From: Sordariomycetes sp. S80-01Y | Taxonomy: Eukaryota > Ascomycota > Sordariomycetes | Reading direction: 5' to 3' | Assembly: GCA_037042185.1 (NCBI GenBank) | Contig: JAXQJY010000028.1 | Span: 62,001-126,000, forward strand | Length of the DNA: 64,000 nucleotides | In this document: piece after piece, positions 52,989 to 64,000 of the stretch | Layout: each line of letters begins with the position of its first letter | Numbering within the stretch: position 1 is the stretch's first letter | Translations under genes and position numbers: made by a program | The notes under the pieces: model-generated | Told to the model about the DNA's origin: nothing | Database searches by the model: none | The model's input: the letters and a program-made list of their open reading frames with translations, nothing else

Positions 52989-55900
52989 TTATGCGTACTC
53001 AGAGCGATCCTCGTACTCGGGCTGCAAATAACTCCAATCGCGGTTGAACTTGAAGTCGGTATGGTACTTCCCATACGTGAACAGCTCAACCTTGTCCAAG
53101 CTCGCGCCTTCATCGGTCTGCGCCCACAAGCTCAACCCGAGTGTGTTTTTACCCCGGTTGTTGATGATGCCTGGAGGAATGGAGAACCTAGTCTGCGGTC
53201 CGATGTGAGGGACGTATTTCCCGTACTGGTAGCCGTTGACCCAGATCATAACTCGCGCCACAGTGCCCTCGGGGACACCGAGCTCAAGGCCGAGAGGCAC
53301 GTCAAGATCAGAGTCAATGTTGAGGTGGAAGGAAGTGAGATAGTACCGAATGCCAGCGGATTTGATACCCTCAAAAGGATCGGTGCCACGGGTCCAGCTC
53401 TTGGGGTCAAACTCGGGGAGATGCCAGCCTAGACGCTCGGGATGAAGACCGCCTTCGTTCATAGGACCACGGACGGGATCAATGTTAGCTGAGCCACCGG
53501 CGTTGCCCTGGACTTTCCAGGTCTTGAAGCCAGTATCGGTCTTGGTGCCGTCAGGGAGGAGCTTGGCTGCGAGGAGGCCGCGGGGGTTGTTGATGCCTCT
53601 GCCTTGGGAGTCCTGATCATGGCCATGGTAGTCAACTATGACGGTGATGACATTGTCCTCGTCCTTCAAGTCGTCCTTTGGCAGATCCAAAGTGGCGCTT
53701 GTGGTGTCGTCAAGATCCTCACCACTGTCGCCGCCAATGAGCTTGCCGTTAAGCCACGCATTCCACCCAAAGGCCGCACCGCCGGAAGCCGTCATGCTTA
53801 CCGAGGTAGCGTTCTTCCCGTCGAAGTAGCCTCGGTAGATCTTGGTACCGGCGTAGTATCCGTAGTCAGAGCTGAAGAGAACAGGTAAGGTCTCAGGTTC
53901 AAAGAAGGGATTCATGGTCTCTTGGTGGTCGCACTCAACCCAAGCCGAGTCATCGTACTCGGGGTCGATCTCGGGGGCACCATCTTCGGACTTCCAATCC
54001 TTGAGAGGGGGAAGTTTGATGTCGCGGTCTTCCGCTCCAGGGATCTCAATCGTGACAGAGCCGTACTTGGTCTTCTTTGCTGGCGTACGGAGCCCATTCC
54101 AAACGACAGTTTTGATGTCTCGGCCGACGTAGGCTTCAAGTGTGGTCGCCACATCGTTGTCGCCAGATACGTGAAGGACCTTGTTCGATACGCGCGCTGA
54201 TCGGACCAGGTAGGGCCCCATGACGAATAGGTGCTCGTCAGCTTGGACGATAGGGGTCTTGACAGTGGGTGGCGCCCAGAAGTTCCATGCTGTCTCTCGC
54301 TCGAGTAGGTAGACTACAAGACCGTTGGAGAACTTGACGGCTGACTTGCCGGAAGTCTGCTCGTAAGAGTACGATAGCTTGCCTCCAATTTCACCTTTTT
54401 CGAGTTCAACATCCCCGAAGACCTCGAAGTCCAAGTCGTCATCATCGACGAAAGCGAAATGCCCCGTTTGACCCTTGTTCATGTACAAGACGAGAACCTC
54501 GGTATCAAAAAGGCCATACGTCAGGATCTCGGCAGTCGAAAAGAGTAATTTGTGTTCACCAACAGGGTAGTCGGTGACGAAAATCTTGCTTTGGCGACCA
54601 CCGATGGTAGTGTCAACATCGACCTCACCCTTTGATGTGTCCAGCTTGACCGAGAAGTCCGTGTGCTCTCGTGACTGCGTGTTGTTATGCGCAACTACAG
54701 TGAAGGTCGAGTCATCGTCAATGTTCCTCAACTTCCATGTCCAGATTTTGTCGGAAGAGACCTTGTAGCCGGTTCCGTTTCCGTGCATGACTGTTTTGGT
54801 CAGACCCTTGGATACTCGGGTGAAGAGGCCCAGGAGCTTAGTCTCCTTCATCTTGTTCCAGATCTGTCGCGTCTCTCTCAAGGGAGCACTTCGAGGGTTA
54901 GATCTATGATACTTTCCATATGCCACTATACAAACTCACCTGTAGTCATAGCTTGAGTAAACAACAGGCGCGGCGGCTGTGGAAATGTCAGCATGATACG
55001 ACCATGTGCCGAGGAGCTGCGCTTACAATGACCCCAGTTGGTTCCTCCATAGGTCATGTAGATACCCAGAAGGGTTACACGCTGGCCTATGTTGTTCTTG
55101 TAGTACACATCCGCGAATTCAGGGCTGTGCTCCGTATAGCACTCGTCGTAAAAGACATCAGCTCCCCAAGCAGAGAACCAGCCACCCTCAAATTCGGCCA
55201 GATACTCAGGTTGGGTCCAGCTCGTCTTTTGGAACCACTGATAGTATTGGCGGTTTACAACGAAGCCGGTCTCGTTGTTTGTGCAAGATAGCGCCCCTGG
55301 ATAGTGATCGAGGGCGTACATGTCGACTGATCCACCAACGTCCTTGTAGTCAGTCGACCAGCTCTGCTCATACATGCCCTTCTCGTTGTGGGTCAACGGC
55401 ACGACTATGCCAGCCTCCCTGAATGCGTCGTTCAGCTCTTGCATGTAGACAACAAGAGGGTCATCGGGCACACGTGGGCCGGTCTGGCGAAGTTCGTTCT
55501 CGACCTGAACAAGGACAACAGGACCTCCTTCGGTAATCTGGTTTTTCGCAATCACCTGCATGATCTCCTGGACATATGGCGCCCACGCGTCATGGTAGGT
55601 CTCGTCATTCGTTCTGATCTTTCCCATTCGCCCATCGGAACCCCAAAGCGCCAGGCCTCCAGCATTGGCTTCGGCGTTGCAGTAAGGTCCAGGTCGAGCG
55701 ATGATGTACAGTCCAGCTTCTTGCGCCGCATCGAAAAGCGCCTGCAGGTTCTTTCCCGAGGTCTCGAAGTCGTAGTCTCCCTCTTCCGCAGAGTGGTAAG
55801 ACCAAAAGAAGTAAAGGCTGTGCAGCCGTTAGCTTATCTTGCTGAGTAGAGAGATTTGGCAGAAGTACCCTAAGGCATTGAAGCCATTGGCTTTATATTT

Positions 55901-56200
55901 CTGGAAGATGTCCTTTGTAGTCGTCAGTACTGGAGCCTTCTTCGACAGGATCACGAGTACTCACCGTCCACAGTTCCGGAACGGGCAATCGTTGGTAGTG
56001 AAATTCGCCGCCCCTGAAGACGTGTTAGCTTCCAGGCTAGGTTCCCTTTCCATATGTACTGACAAGACGAAGAGTCGCGTGCCATTGATGGTAAGACTGT
56101 GCTCATCCCACTCGACCAAATCTGTGAAACCATTGTTTGTCGTAATGACTGTGACCACCAAAGACCAAAGGGCCGCCAGCACGGCAAAGGGTGCTCTCAT
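52989..56200 (-). CDS. Secreted GH35 beta-galactosidase (985 aa)
   Basis: Large fungal beta-galactosidase that removes galactose from plant polysaccharides. Exons 56200-56064, 56013-55965, 55912-55869, 55817-55027, 54976-54940, 54888-52989 sum to 2958 nt. Signal peptide MRAPFAVLAALWSLVVTVIT. The family start GGEFHYQRLPVPELW is at 47-61; ARPGPYCNAEANAGG at 117-131; acid/base Glu185 in VQVENEL; nucleophile Glu285 in AEFEGGW. NWGHSAAPVVYSSYDY and SAPLRETRQIW link exons 4-6. Exon 1 uses a GTCAGT donor. The C-terminal half holds the jelly-roll domains (MIWVNGYQYGKYVPHIGPQT). Confidence 0.93.
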
Positions 56201-57947
56201 CTTGCTCGGTTTGACTCGGCGAATCGATGTGGATTTTTCAAAAATATCAAAACATCACTTTCTTGCCACTTATATACGCTCGCGATTGTCGCCATATCAT
56301 TGCACCGCTCGGTGCAATGGACCGAGAGAGAATCCAGATATTGCCTAGGGGCGAATGTCGGTTGATTAATACTTCCAGCAATCAGCGGATAAAGTCGATT
56401 CTTCCAAGCGCAGTATCCCACTTCTTCCCCCGCAGGAACAGGCTTAGGGTCCTCGCCATGGTTGCGATGCTGCAGGTGTTTGGATTGGAGTGCGGGGAAG
56501 ATGGGGAGCTGGCCGAAGCGCACTGCTCAGAGCCCGCAAAGCACCCAAGAGCTAGTGATCCTGCCATGTACGTGCGATGTGGTGCATATCAGCCATCGCT
56601 ACAATGTGCGAAGCAACCGATGTGGCGTTACGGGAGTCAAGATCACTGCGCAACGGCACCTCCAACACTCTCACCACTCTCGAACCCTAGTAAACTACAG
56701 CTCTCCCTAGGATGACTACAGCTGATTGGCCTACCCTGCGTTCACAGCGATTAGAGCCCAATTGCACTGTTGATTACTTCATGATCGACTGGAACTAACG
56801 TGGGTAGTCATGGCCGCTACCCAGGCTGCTCTAGATGTCTGAGTTTCTCATAATTCATCATTCGAGTCTGGCGCAGCTGGGAGCCTTGAGGAAGTGCCGA
56901 ATCTTACTGACTCGTGACCATCTGCTAACTTTGATACGCAGATGGAGGGCTGAAGCGGCCGGCCCGTGCCGCCATGGTTCAAAACGGGAGCTGTTTAAGG
57001 ACGAAGTTCACCGTGACTCGCGGTGAAGATTAGACGAACTTGGCTTGTTTCAAACGACTGAAGGAGCCTGCGAAGCTTCGAGGTCAACAGCTCAGCCTCG
57101 TCGTGACGCAGAGGAGCACCGTTGCAGACTCGACGTAACGAGATCATCAAAGCGAACTCGTAAATTCCGTCATTGAGTTGCAAGCGTCAGAATGATCTCA
57201 ATGGGCTGCGGCGCGTGTCTGCGCCGACCTCAGCATCACTTGTCGAGGACGCTGCTACCCAACAGGCAATCTCGCGATGGGGCCGCATCTGCGCTGGTGG
57301 CCGAACCCTCCGTGTCTGGAGTTTTCAGGCTGACTGAGCAATAAACAAAAGCAGCAATGCTTCGGCCCCAACAGGCGCGGCGTATCATCCTTCCTGGCGG
57401 ATGAGGCCACGGGGTACGCTTACGGAGTAGAAGCAAAGCCCTAGCCCTCCCGCTGCCCTGGCCCTAAGCTGTCATCCTGAGCCGGCAAGTCAAGGCAAGT
57501 TGTCGTGTCGCCCTTCTCGAAAAACAAAAGGAAGCAAAATGTGGTGCGGGAAATTTGGTCGACTCCCCGATGCAACGGTCCATGAGTCGCGAGCAAAGCT
57601 GAGACACTGGCGCACCCGGTTTCAATGCAAGGGTTAGAGACAGCGGGGCGGAGCGGGCTCCTCCTTTGGGGAAAGAGAGAAAGAGAGACTTTTCTGCGAT
57701 CGCATCGCATCGCACTGCGAAATCTTCACGATCATGATCATCGGGTCTCTTGATCCCATTAATCGTGCAGCTGTTTGATTGAAGAGAGGAACATGCAGGT
57801 GTCTCCCCAAGACGCGTCCCGTACGCGTGCACGGGACGAGGGACGCGTCGATGCAAGGCAAAACCTGCTGTTGATAGCCGACATACTGTAATATCGATCT
57901 GCCTCATGGAAAGAGGCCAAGAAGGATCGAGGATCGAGGAACGAGGA

Positions 57948-57959
57948 GGGGGGGGGGGG
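57948..57959 (+). repeat. Poly-G run (12 bases)
   Basis: GAGGAG followed by twelve G. Likely length-variable; could form G-rich structure in DNA. Confidence 0.85.
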
Positions 57960-58070
57960 AGATTTGCCGTGCATCACAATCATGGTCAGCCTAGCCCAGC
58001 TTTCCGTCGTCCCTCGCCTTGAGGTTGCCCTGCAAATTCTGCTCGGGGAGTCCCTGGCTGCGACGCGGAG

Positions 58071-58096
58071 CCTGAGGGGCCTGAGGGGCCTGAGGG
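58071..58096 (+). repeat. 9-bp tandem repeat CCTGAGGGG, about three copies
   Basis: Two perfect units and one of eight bases, ending in GGGCCCC. Confidence 0.85.
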
Positions 58097-58210
58097 CCCC
58101 GGCAGTGACGAACAAGAGAAGAAAAGAACCAGAGGTCCAGAGGTTTCACAGATGCTCCACCATCCCCAGTTTGGGCCCATCCACGGAATTTTCTTTTTCG
58201 TGCCGCGGAG

Positions 58211-58236
58211 CTGATGCGCAGTGCTGATGCGCAGTG
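58211..58236 (+). repeat. 13-bp tandem repeat CTGATGCGCAGTG, two copies
   Basis: Two perfect head-to-tail copies followed by degenerate CTGCTGAGGCTGATG. Confidence 0.85.
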
Positions 58237-59151
58237 CTGCTGAGGCTGATGCTCGCCCATCACTCGCAGCAGGGCGCGGTGCACAGGCGCGGTGCGCAGA
58301 CCCCGGGATCCCTGCTCGCTACTGACAGACCGGGCCATTGGGCTCTCGCGACTTCGACTCGGGCGGAGGCATAAAACCTGGCTGCTAAGTAATTAGTCTG
58401 CCCGGGCAGCCTATAACAGGAAAGTTGGAGCTGCCATGTGTGTGGCTCGGGCATCTCTCCCGCTTTGGCCACGAGGTGTTGTTCAATATTAGACATCCTC
58501 CTCCTCCTCGTCCGGCCACCGGTCCAACACCCTTCGTCCCTCACTTACACCCACCAGTCGCTCATTTACCCACGCTTCCAGGCCCTCACAGATCAATCTC
58601 TCCAGCCGTCGAATAGATCTGCTGAACACACTCTTTTGCCTGCAGAATCTCATTTGAACAGCAGACTAGACCTCTGCTCGTGTCTTATTGCTCCCCACAT
58701 TGTCTCTCTCTCAGCAGCCTCAGCATCATTGCTGTCCGCAAGATACCCGATCTTCTACCTTGATCGGAGCGGGCCAAGCCTCAGACATCTCACTGAGCTT
58801 CGAGACCTCGGGCGTCATTGTGCCACCCAGCTTCGGGTCTCTTAGCATTCCTTTCGCTTGAAAGTCTTCCGGCCGGCCCCATTGTCACTTTGAGCCTCTG
58901 ACCTCTTGGACGACCACTGCCGGACGACTATAACCTCGCTCGTTACCGCTCAGGAGCCGACTCAGCTTGAACCCATTCTACTCAATTTAAAGACCGGCTG
59001 TTCACATTCGTCTTTTTGCTCTCGAGTATATCCGAAACCGCCTCTTGTGGCACGGCGAGCGAGCCACCGCTGCACACACAGCAACATTCGTTTCATAAAC
59101 ATCCCCAACAACCCGACAACCACAACACACCCAGAGGAGCTGTTCGGCACG

Positions 59152-60531
59152 ATGAAAAGAGCACTCCCTGTTGGCCTTGGGCTCATGGCCCTCGCAATGA
59201 CCATCGCACTCATCAGCGACGGCATCGCCCTCGCCATCCAAATCTCGGACAACTCTACGGTGCGGACAACGTCCATTATTCTGGCCGCTCTGGAAGCCAT
59301 CGTCTGGGCTATGCTCGCTTGGTTTGTTTCGACCGCGGTTTTTGACTCCATGTCATCGCTCTTGAGACGCTCATCCACACATCGCCTCTTTCTGTCGTTT
59401 GGTTGCGCTGGACTGGCGTGTCTGCTCGCTGCCATCTTGTCCATAGTCAACATCGTTTGCCTCGCGAACCTGGGCGACTCAGATAGGTCCAGCGATGCGA
59501 AGCAGAGCCATCTCCTCACATCTTCCGTCATTCTCCCCGTCACTGTCGCCTGCCAGCTCAGCTTCCTGGGCGTCTACTTCCTCAGCTGTCGCCGCAACAA
59601 GGACGAAGGCGCTGAGTCGCTGTACACCAACGACGAGTATCGGCCCTCGCCCAAATTCCACGTCAAATCTGTTCCATATAGCAAGACTCGTCCCTCGCTG
59701 GCCGAGTCGCGGCCTGGAACCTCCCAAGAGTCATTCGAGATGACGTTGGAGAGCAAGAAGTCGTTCCAGGTCAGCGCCTCGCCTCGGTCGTCCATGTCTC
59801 AGTCCATTCGCTCGATGCCGTCCAAGAGCCGCCTGGAGGCTATCAAAGAGAAGCAACGCCTGCCGTCGCTCGATTCGAATGCATGCAGACCAAGCACCGA
59901 TGAACACGACGAATGGGATGCGCAGAAATCATCATCGCCAAGTTTTCCCGCCCTTCCCAAGCCTCGTCTTTTGGAAACGATCCCGGCAAGCCCCGTTGTG
60001 CCCGAGCGCATGAACCTGACGGATCTCCGGCCTCCCCCACCCATCAGACAGCGGAGTCGCAGCTACAGCCCTGTCGCCTCCAGGTCTCGCTCGAGGACAT
60101 CGTCGCCTACGCCCAGCTGCTCGACCGAAGAGCTCAACATCCACCCTCTTTTTCGTTCAGACTCACCCACGCCCCCGCCTGTCGCTTCAGCAGGCACCAG
60201 CGTGATGGCGTCGCCTGATGCCGGCAAGGTCCTCCCTCATCGCCCGAGTAACCAATCTCTCCGTCGCTTGAGGAGCAGCAGCGCATGCTCCAGCGCCAGC
60301 CCCTTGAGTCGAAGGACTTCCTTCGAGACTCCGAGTCTGAAAAAGCCCTGCGATGAACAGGATAGCATCTTGGAGGTCGATGAGGACGATGATTCAGCCA
60401 CTGTAACTGAGGAGGAGCTGATACCCCCAATCCCCGAGTTCGTCATGGGCGCTGGCTGCCGGTCGAGCTTGACGCGCTACAACAGCAAACGCTCAGATCA
60501 TCAGTCTGAGCCTCAACAAAAGTCATCATGA
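59152..60531 (+). CDS. Four-TM protein with long Ser/Pro-rich tail (459 aa)
   Basis: Function unknown. Single exon from MKRALPVGLGLMALAMTIAL. Four hydrophobic segments lie in the first 160 residues, the last ending in FLGVYFLSCRRNKDEGAE. About 290 residues of disordered, Ser/Pro/Arg-rich tail follow (RQRSRSYSPVASRSRSRTSS), many of them likely kinase sites, ending in an acidic VDEDDDSATVTEEELIPPIP patch. The layout suggests a plasma-membrane or cell-cortex protein with a cytoplasmic regulatory tail (inference). The frame continues upstream to 58906 only from a TTG, so 59152 is the start, after a long leader. Confidence 0.75.
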   Translation: MKRALPVGLGLMALAMTIALISDGIALAIQISDNSTVRTTSIILAALEAIVWAMLAWFVSTAVFDSMSSLLRRSSTHRLFLSFGCAGLACLLAAILSIVNIVCLANLGDSDRSSDAKQSHLLTSSVILPVTVACQLSFLGVYFLSCRRNKDEGAESLYTNDEYRPSPKFHVKSVPYSKTRPSLAESRPGTSQESFEMTLESKKSFQVSASPRSSMSQSIRSMPSKSRLEAIKEKQRLPSLDSNACRPSTDEHDEWDAQKSSSPSFPALPKPRLLETIPASPVVPERMNLTDLRPPPPIRQRSRSYSPVASRSRSRTSSPTPSCSTEELNIHPLFRSDSPTPPPVASAGTSVMASPDAGKVLPHRPSNQSLRRLRSSSACSSASPLSRRTSFETPSLKKPCDEQDSILEVDEDDDSATVTEEELIPPIPEFVMGAGCRSSLTRYNSKRSDHQSEPQQKSS

Positions 60532-61110
60532 CATTTCCTTCCCTCGATGTGGAAAGCTGCGTCCAAGAGGACGCATGTCTGTTTCGTTTCCCTGTTCATA
60601 GTGGAACCTTTTTGATATCTTAGCGAAGCGTTATGACGATAATGAAACAAACCCAAATAGACATAGAATTGAATCAAATATGATCACGCAGAGCCATGAC
60701 AGTGACCCAGTAGATTTGTGGTGATTGCATAATTCAGGTGCCTGGGTAAAACGTCAAGATGAATGACGGGATGTCACGGTGAAATTACTGAGAGCGAGCC
60801 CTCCGGGTCCCTTTGGATCGAAGCTTCAGTTGCTGAGCCACGCGTGGCACTGAGCCTGAGGTACGAATACAGTACAGTGACCGTGACCCGACCCAGAACT
60901 TGAACCCCACCTTTCAAGTTCCCACCCACCTCAAGCGCAACTTACCTCGCAGGCTGAACTTCGCCTTCGTCATCCGTTGCCTTTCCTATTTGCTCCTTTC
61001 ACAAGCTGTCTCTCTCTCAAGATTTCCACGTCAACTCTTCCCCTTTCAACTTTCCACACCAGACAGCATATATCCGACATCCTCGCAGTTCGCGCTGCTT
61101 GTTGCCCGTC
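60532..61110. other. RAD23 promoter region
   Basis: Nothing recognised; C/T-rich before the ATG. Confidence 0.5.
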
Positions 61111-62620
61111 ATGAAGATCACCTTCAAGGTACGACGTCACTTCCAGAACCGCCACCTGCCTGTCGGTTGAACAGATAGCTAATGCCGGACCTCTGCAGGA
61201 TCTCAAGCAGCAAAAGTTCACCCTCGATGCTGAGCCATCCGAGACCGTGCGTACCCCGACCTTCCCTCGACCTTGCGCAGCTTCCGCGACACTTGCCAGG
61301 GCTTGTTTCCCGAGCGTCGACGAGCCCCGCAGCTAACGCCGCTGATAGATTTCCGCGCTGAAGGAGAAGATCAAAGAAGAGAAGGGATGGGAACCTAGCC
61401 TTCAGAAACTCATTTACTCTGGTACGGCGCTCTGAAGGTCAACAACTACGATGGAGGACGGCGCGGCTAATATCGGGCAGGAAAAATCTTGAAAGATGAC
61501 GAGACTGTTGGCTCATACAACATCGAGGAGAAGGGCTACGTCGTCTGCATGGTGAACAAGGTGCGTAGGCTTATCTTGGGACGCAGGCGAACAGTTGTAC
61601 TAACTGCTCCTACAGCCCAAGGCAGAGAAACCTGCGCCTGCCGCAGCCCCTCCTGCTACACCAGCCCAGCCCTCGACCTCTACACCCGCCGTCCCTCCTG
61701 CTCCTGCGGCTAGCACTGGCTCTGGTGCCACCGCCCCTCAGACGCCGACCCCCGCTAGGGCGACCGATGCTTCGAGTGGGGGTGAAGGCACTGGCTCTGG
61801 CCTGGCCATGGGCAGGGAGCGCACCGAGGCTATCGCGAACCTGGAGGCCATGGGCTTTGAGCGGACTCAAATTGAAGCTGCCATGCGTGCCGCTTTCAAT
61901 AATGCCGACCGTGCCGTCGAATATCTTCTGACTGGTATCCCCGAGAACATCCAGCAAGAGCAACAGCAAAGGCAAGCTGCTGCCGCCGCCCCTGCACCAT
62001 CTGCGCCTGCTCCTGAAGCCGCTGCTCCGGGTGGCGGTGACGGAGGCGATGATAACATCAACCTTTTCGATCTCGCTGCCCAGCAAGGAGGAGGTGGCCG
62101 TGGAGGTTCCCGCGGCGGAGCTGGCGGCGGTGCAGCTGCCAGCGCTGGTGCAGCTGCCGCTGCTCTTGGTGGTCAGGGTGGCGACTTGGGTAACCTGGAC
62201 TTCTTGCGCAACAATGCGCAGTTCCAGCAGCTCCGCCAGGTCGTTCAGCAGCAACCTCAGATGTTGGATCCCATTCTGCAGCAGCTCGCATCGGGCAACC
62301 CTCAGCTGGCTCAGCTGATAGCCACACATCAGGATCAATTTTTGCAGCTTTTGGGTGAGGATGCCGACGATGATGTTCCTCTGCCCCCAGGGGCCCAGGC
62401 TATCAGTGTGACCGAAGAGGAGCGCGATGCTATTGAACGGGTGGGTTCCTTCAGAGTCGTTCAAAAGAACCAAGCTAACAGAACATAGTTATGTCGCCTC
62501 GGCTTCGACCGCGACCAAGCCATCCAGGCTTACTTCGCATGCGACAAGAACGAGGAATTGGCGGCCAATTTCCTCTTCGACCAGCCCGATGATGATGACC
62601 AACCCCCGGCGGCCCAGTAG
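61111..62620 (+). CDS. rad23: RAD23, UV excision repair and proteasome shuttle protein
   Basis: Carries polyubiquitinated proteins to the proteasome and stabilises Rad4/XPC in nucleotide excision repair. Exons 61111-61128, 61199-61246, 61349-61421, 61481-61560, 61616-62440, 62489-62620 give 391 aa. The UBL domain at 1-73 starts [20 protein letters not shown] and is split over four short exons. After a Pro/Ala linker comes UBA1 at about 139-180 ([20 protein letters not shown]). A Gly/Ala-rich linker follows, then the XPC-binding domain at about 265-320 ([20 protein letters not shown]), and UBA2 at about 343-385 ([20 protein letters not shown]). The final exon is needed for UBA2. Confidence 0.97.
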
Positions 62621-63055
62621 AGTATACACATTTGTCGGCTAGGAGGCTGCTTTGCTAGTTATGATGACGAAACGAAACTGAGGGCTTGGACTCTGGCGTC
62701 GTGGAGGGCATGATCTTCTGAGTTGCGCCGCACACACGAGGCGACTCTTCTCTTTCCAATAGTTAGCTACGACGTACCGGCAAAAGCTCAGGCCACGCAT
62801 GAGCAATGAATGTGACATTTCTGAATGGCTCGAAAACCTTTCGTAAAATGGAGAATGTTGCTCATGAACGCAAGCTGATAACTTGTGCGTTTGAAACTTT
62901 GCATTTGCAACCTGTTGCTAGGCGCTCGCCCTGTATGCTACGGCGCGAGGCGTAAATGGCTTCAAGCCCATTGTATCCGAGATCCTGGGTATCAACGACC
63001 ACTCAACCCTTGCCGAACGCCATTTAAACCTCATAGTCCTGTCCGATGCCGAGCC
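62621..63055. other. Convergent 3' region
   Basis: Nothing recognised. Confidence 0.5.
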
Positions 63056-64000
63056 TTATTCCACGATAACCTCCTCGTCACCGTAAAGTCCCTGATCTTG
63101 AGCCAGTTGCTTCTTGCTCTTCTTTTTCTTCTTCTTCCCCGCCTGCCCTTCGCCGTCGCCCTCACCCTTGTCGTCCGCGAACAGCGCCTCCCTCTTCTTC
63201 CGCATGACCTCCGCCTGCTCGTCCGCTATCCTCTGCCTCTCAGCCTCGTAGTCTTCCTGGATCTTCCTCTGCTCGGCCTCGATGCTCTCCACGCTCTCGA
63301 AGTTGCTACTAGACAGCTTCTTGTACTCGTCAATGTCCATCTTGACCGACTTCTCCCCAATCAGGGCTGCGTCGATGGCTTTGGGGTTGTGCCGCTCTTC
63401 GCGGTTGAACTTAAGCTTGACCTCGCGCCGGACCTTGTTCTTGAACATCTTGGAAATCATTTCGAAATCTGTGCCGAACATGCGCAGTCCGCGGTAGAAC
63501 ATCTCCGTGTCCGCCTCGTTCCAGTTGTTTCCCTTGCGCAGCTTGCTCGTATTCATGTAAGAATTGGAGGTTATCTGACGCGAAAAGTCGTTTTCTTCGA
63601 TGATTTCCATGTCTTCCTGTTCGGCGGCGGCACGGGCGTGACGATCCATTACGAGAGAGGACTGGTCGAGGACAATCTGGCCGTCGACGATGCGGAACTG
63701 AGGGCCTGCGGCCGATGCTTCGTCTTGGTTGCTTGAGGGAGTGCCATTCCGAGAGGTCTTCTGCCCGCTAGGCCTTTGTTCCTCGTTCTCTTCCTCATCT
63801 TCTTCCAGCAGCCCCTTCTTTCGTAGCTGGGCCTTGATCTTCTTCTGATGTTCTCGTTCGCGTAGCTCGTCGTGTCGGCTGAACTTCTTCCCTATCCGAA
63901 GATCACGTGTGAGGTCCGCCATCTTCAGCTGCTGCAGATCCACGGTCTGGTCCTCTGCATCTTCGGGTGTTGCCGAGCGCGTCCTTCGCGACCGCGCCAT
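63056..64000 (-). CDS. bdp1: TFIIIB subunit BDP1 (B''), partial at window edge
   Basis: RNA polymerase III initiation factor. 314 residues are visible. MADLTRDLRIGKKFSRHDEL leads into an acidic linker and then the SANT domain (GNNWNEADTEMFYRGLRMFG, then KFNREERHNPKAIDAALIG). The C-terminus is a long Glu/Lys-rich helix and KKKKKKSKKQ. The frame is open to the right edge, where the last codon happens to be ATG (64000-63998). Fungal BDP1 proteins have long N-terminal regions, so this Met is probably internal and the gene starts outside the window. No intron is seen in the visible part. Confidence 0.93.
   Translation of the reverse strand: MARSRRTRSATPEDAEDQTVDLQQLKMADLTRDLRIGKKFSRHDELREREHQKKIKAQLRKKGLLEEDEEENEEQRPSGQKTSRNGTPSSNQDEASAAGPQFRIVDGQIVLDQSSLVMDRHARAAAEQEDMEIIEENDFSRQITSNSYMNTSKLRKGNNWNEADTEMFYRGLRMFGTDFEMISKMFKNKVRREVKLKFNREERHNPKAIDAALIGEKSVKMDIDEYKKLSSSNFESVESIEAEQRKIQEDYEAERQRIADEQAEVMRKKREALFADDKGEGDGEGQAGKKKKKKSKKQLAQDQGLYGDEEVIVE

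Larger units (their letters stand above)
56201..59151. other. Long intergenic region with repeats and a long leader
   Basis: About 2.9 kb. Holds a G12 run, two short tandem repeats and, from about 58430, a C/T-rich stretch that is probably the 5' leader of the next gene. No supported gene; open frames on both strands look like chance. Confidence 0.5.

Noticed and set aside
61610-62473. 287-codon frame opposite RAD23
   Set aside because: Shadow of RAD23's repetitive Ala/Gln/Gly codons.

Overview
The window is a gene-dense piece of a filamentous ascomycete (Pezizomycotina) chromosome, most likely a Sordariomycete. The evidence is short introns with GT..RCTRAC..AG signals, compact intergenic spaces, a HET-domain gene, fungus-only families (DUF1770, DUF3074, HET, DUF1772) and a large GH35 beta-galactosidase. 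I assembled exons by hand. In nearly every multi-exon gene the exon lengths sum to a whole number of codons and the protein length matches the family. I saw no transposon, virus-like element, CRISPR array, rRNA or convincing tRNA.

Layout. 0-6.8 kb: a catalase that runs off the left edge, three tandem small six-cysteine proteins, and the GTPase ARL1. 7.7-9.7 kb: ribosomal protein eL39 (RPL39) and the SCF subunit SKP1. 11.9-22.1 kb: the GPI mannosyltransferase SMP3, ribosomal protein uL1, the long tRNA-methylation partner TRM732/THADA, and a DUF3074 START-like protein. 22.9-27.0 kb: a SIP3/LAM-type sterol-transfer protein. 28.0-30.5 kb: eRF1 and a DUF1770 protein. 31.0-36.3 kb: a WHIM/DDT-type chromatin protein and ribosomal protein uL2 (RPL8). 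36.7-44.2 kb: an accessory stretch with an orphan small protein, an APH-fold kinase-like protein and a large HET protein. 44.9-51.5 kb: a histidine phosphatase, a small conserved acidic/basic protein, and a trio of DUF1772, secreted EthD and secreted VOC proteins. 52.3-56.2 kb: a small membrane protein and a secreted GH35 beta-galactosidase. 59.2-64 kb: a 4-TM protein with a long Ser/Pro-rich tail, RAD23, and the TFIIIB subunit BDP1 running off the right edge.

Most genes are housekeeping: translation (eL39, uL1, uL2, eRF1, TRM732), ubiquitin (SKP1, RAD23), membrane traffic and lipid handling (ARL1, SIP3, DUF3074, SMP3), transcription and chromatin (BDP1, WHIM protein). Accessory genes lie at 3.5-5.4 kb and 36-56 kb.

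Two observations stand out. At the 3' end of eRF1, a 48-nt intron removes a TAG and leaves a five-base last exon ending in a UGA-C stop. A 73-codon in-frame extension follows, and a possible 3'-UTR intron lies after that. This is a plausible self-sensing termination circuit. Second, the three small proteins at 3.5-5.4 kb share a fixed six-cysteine spacing and look like an undescribed tandem family.
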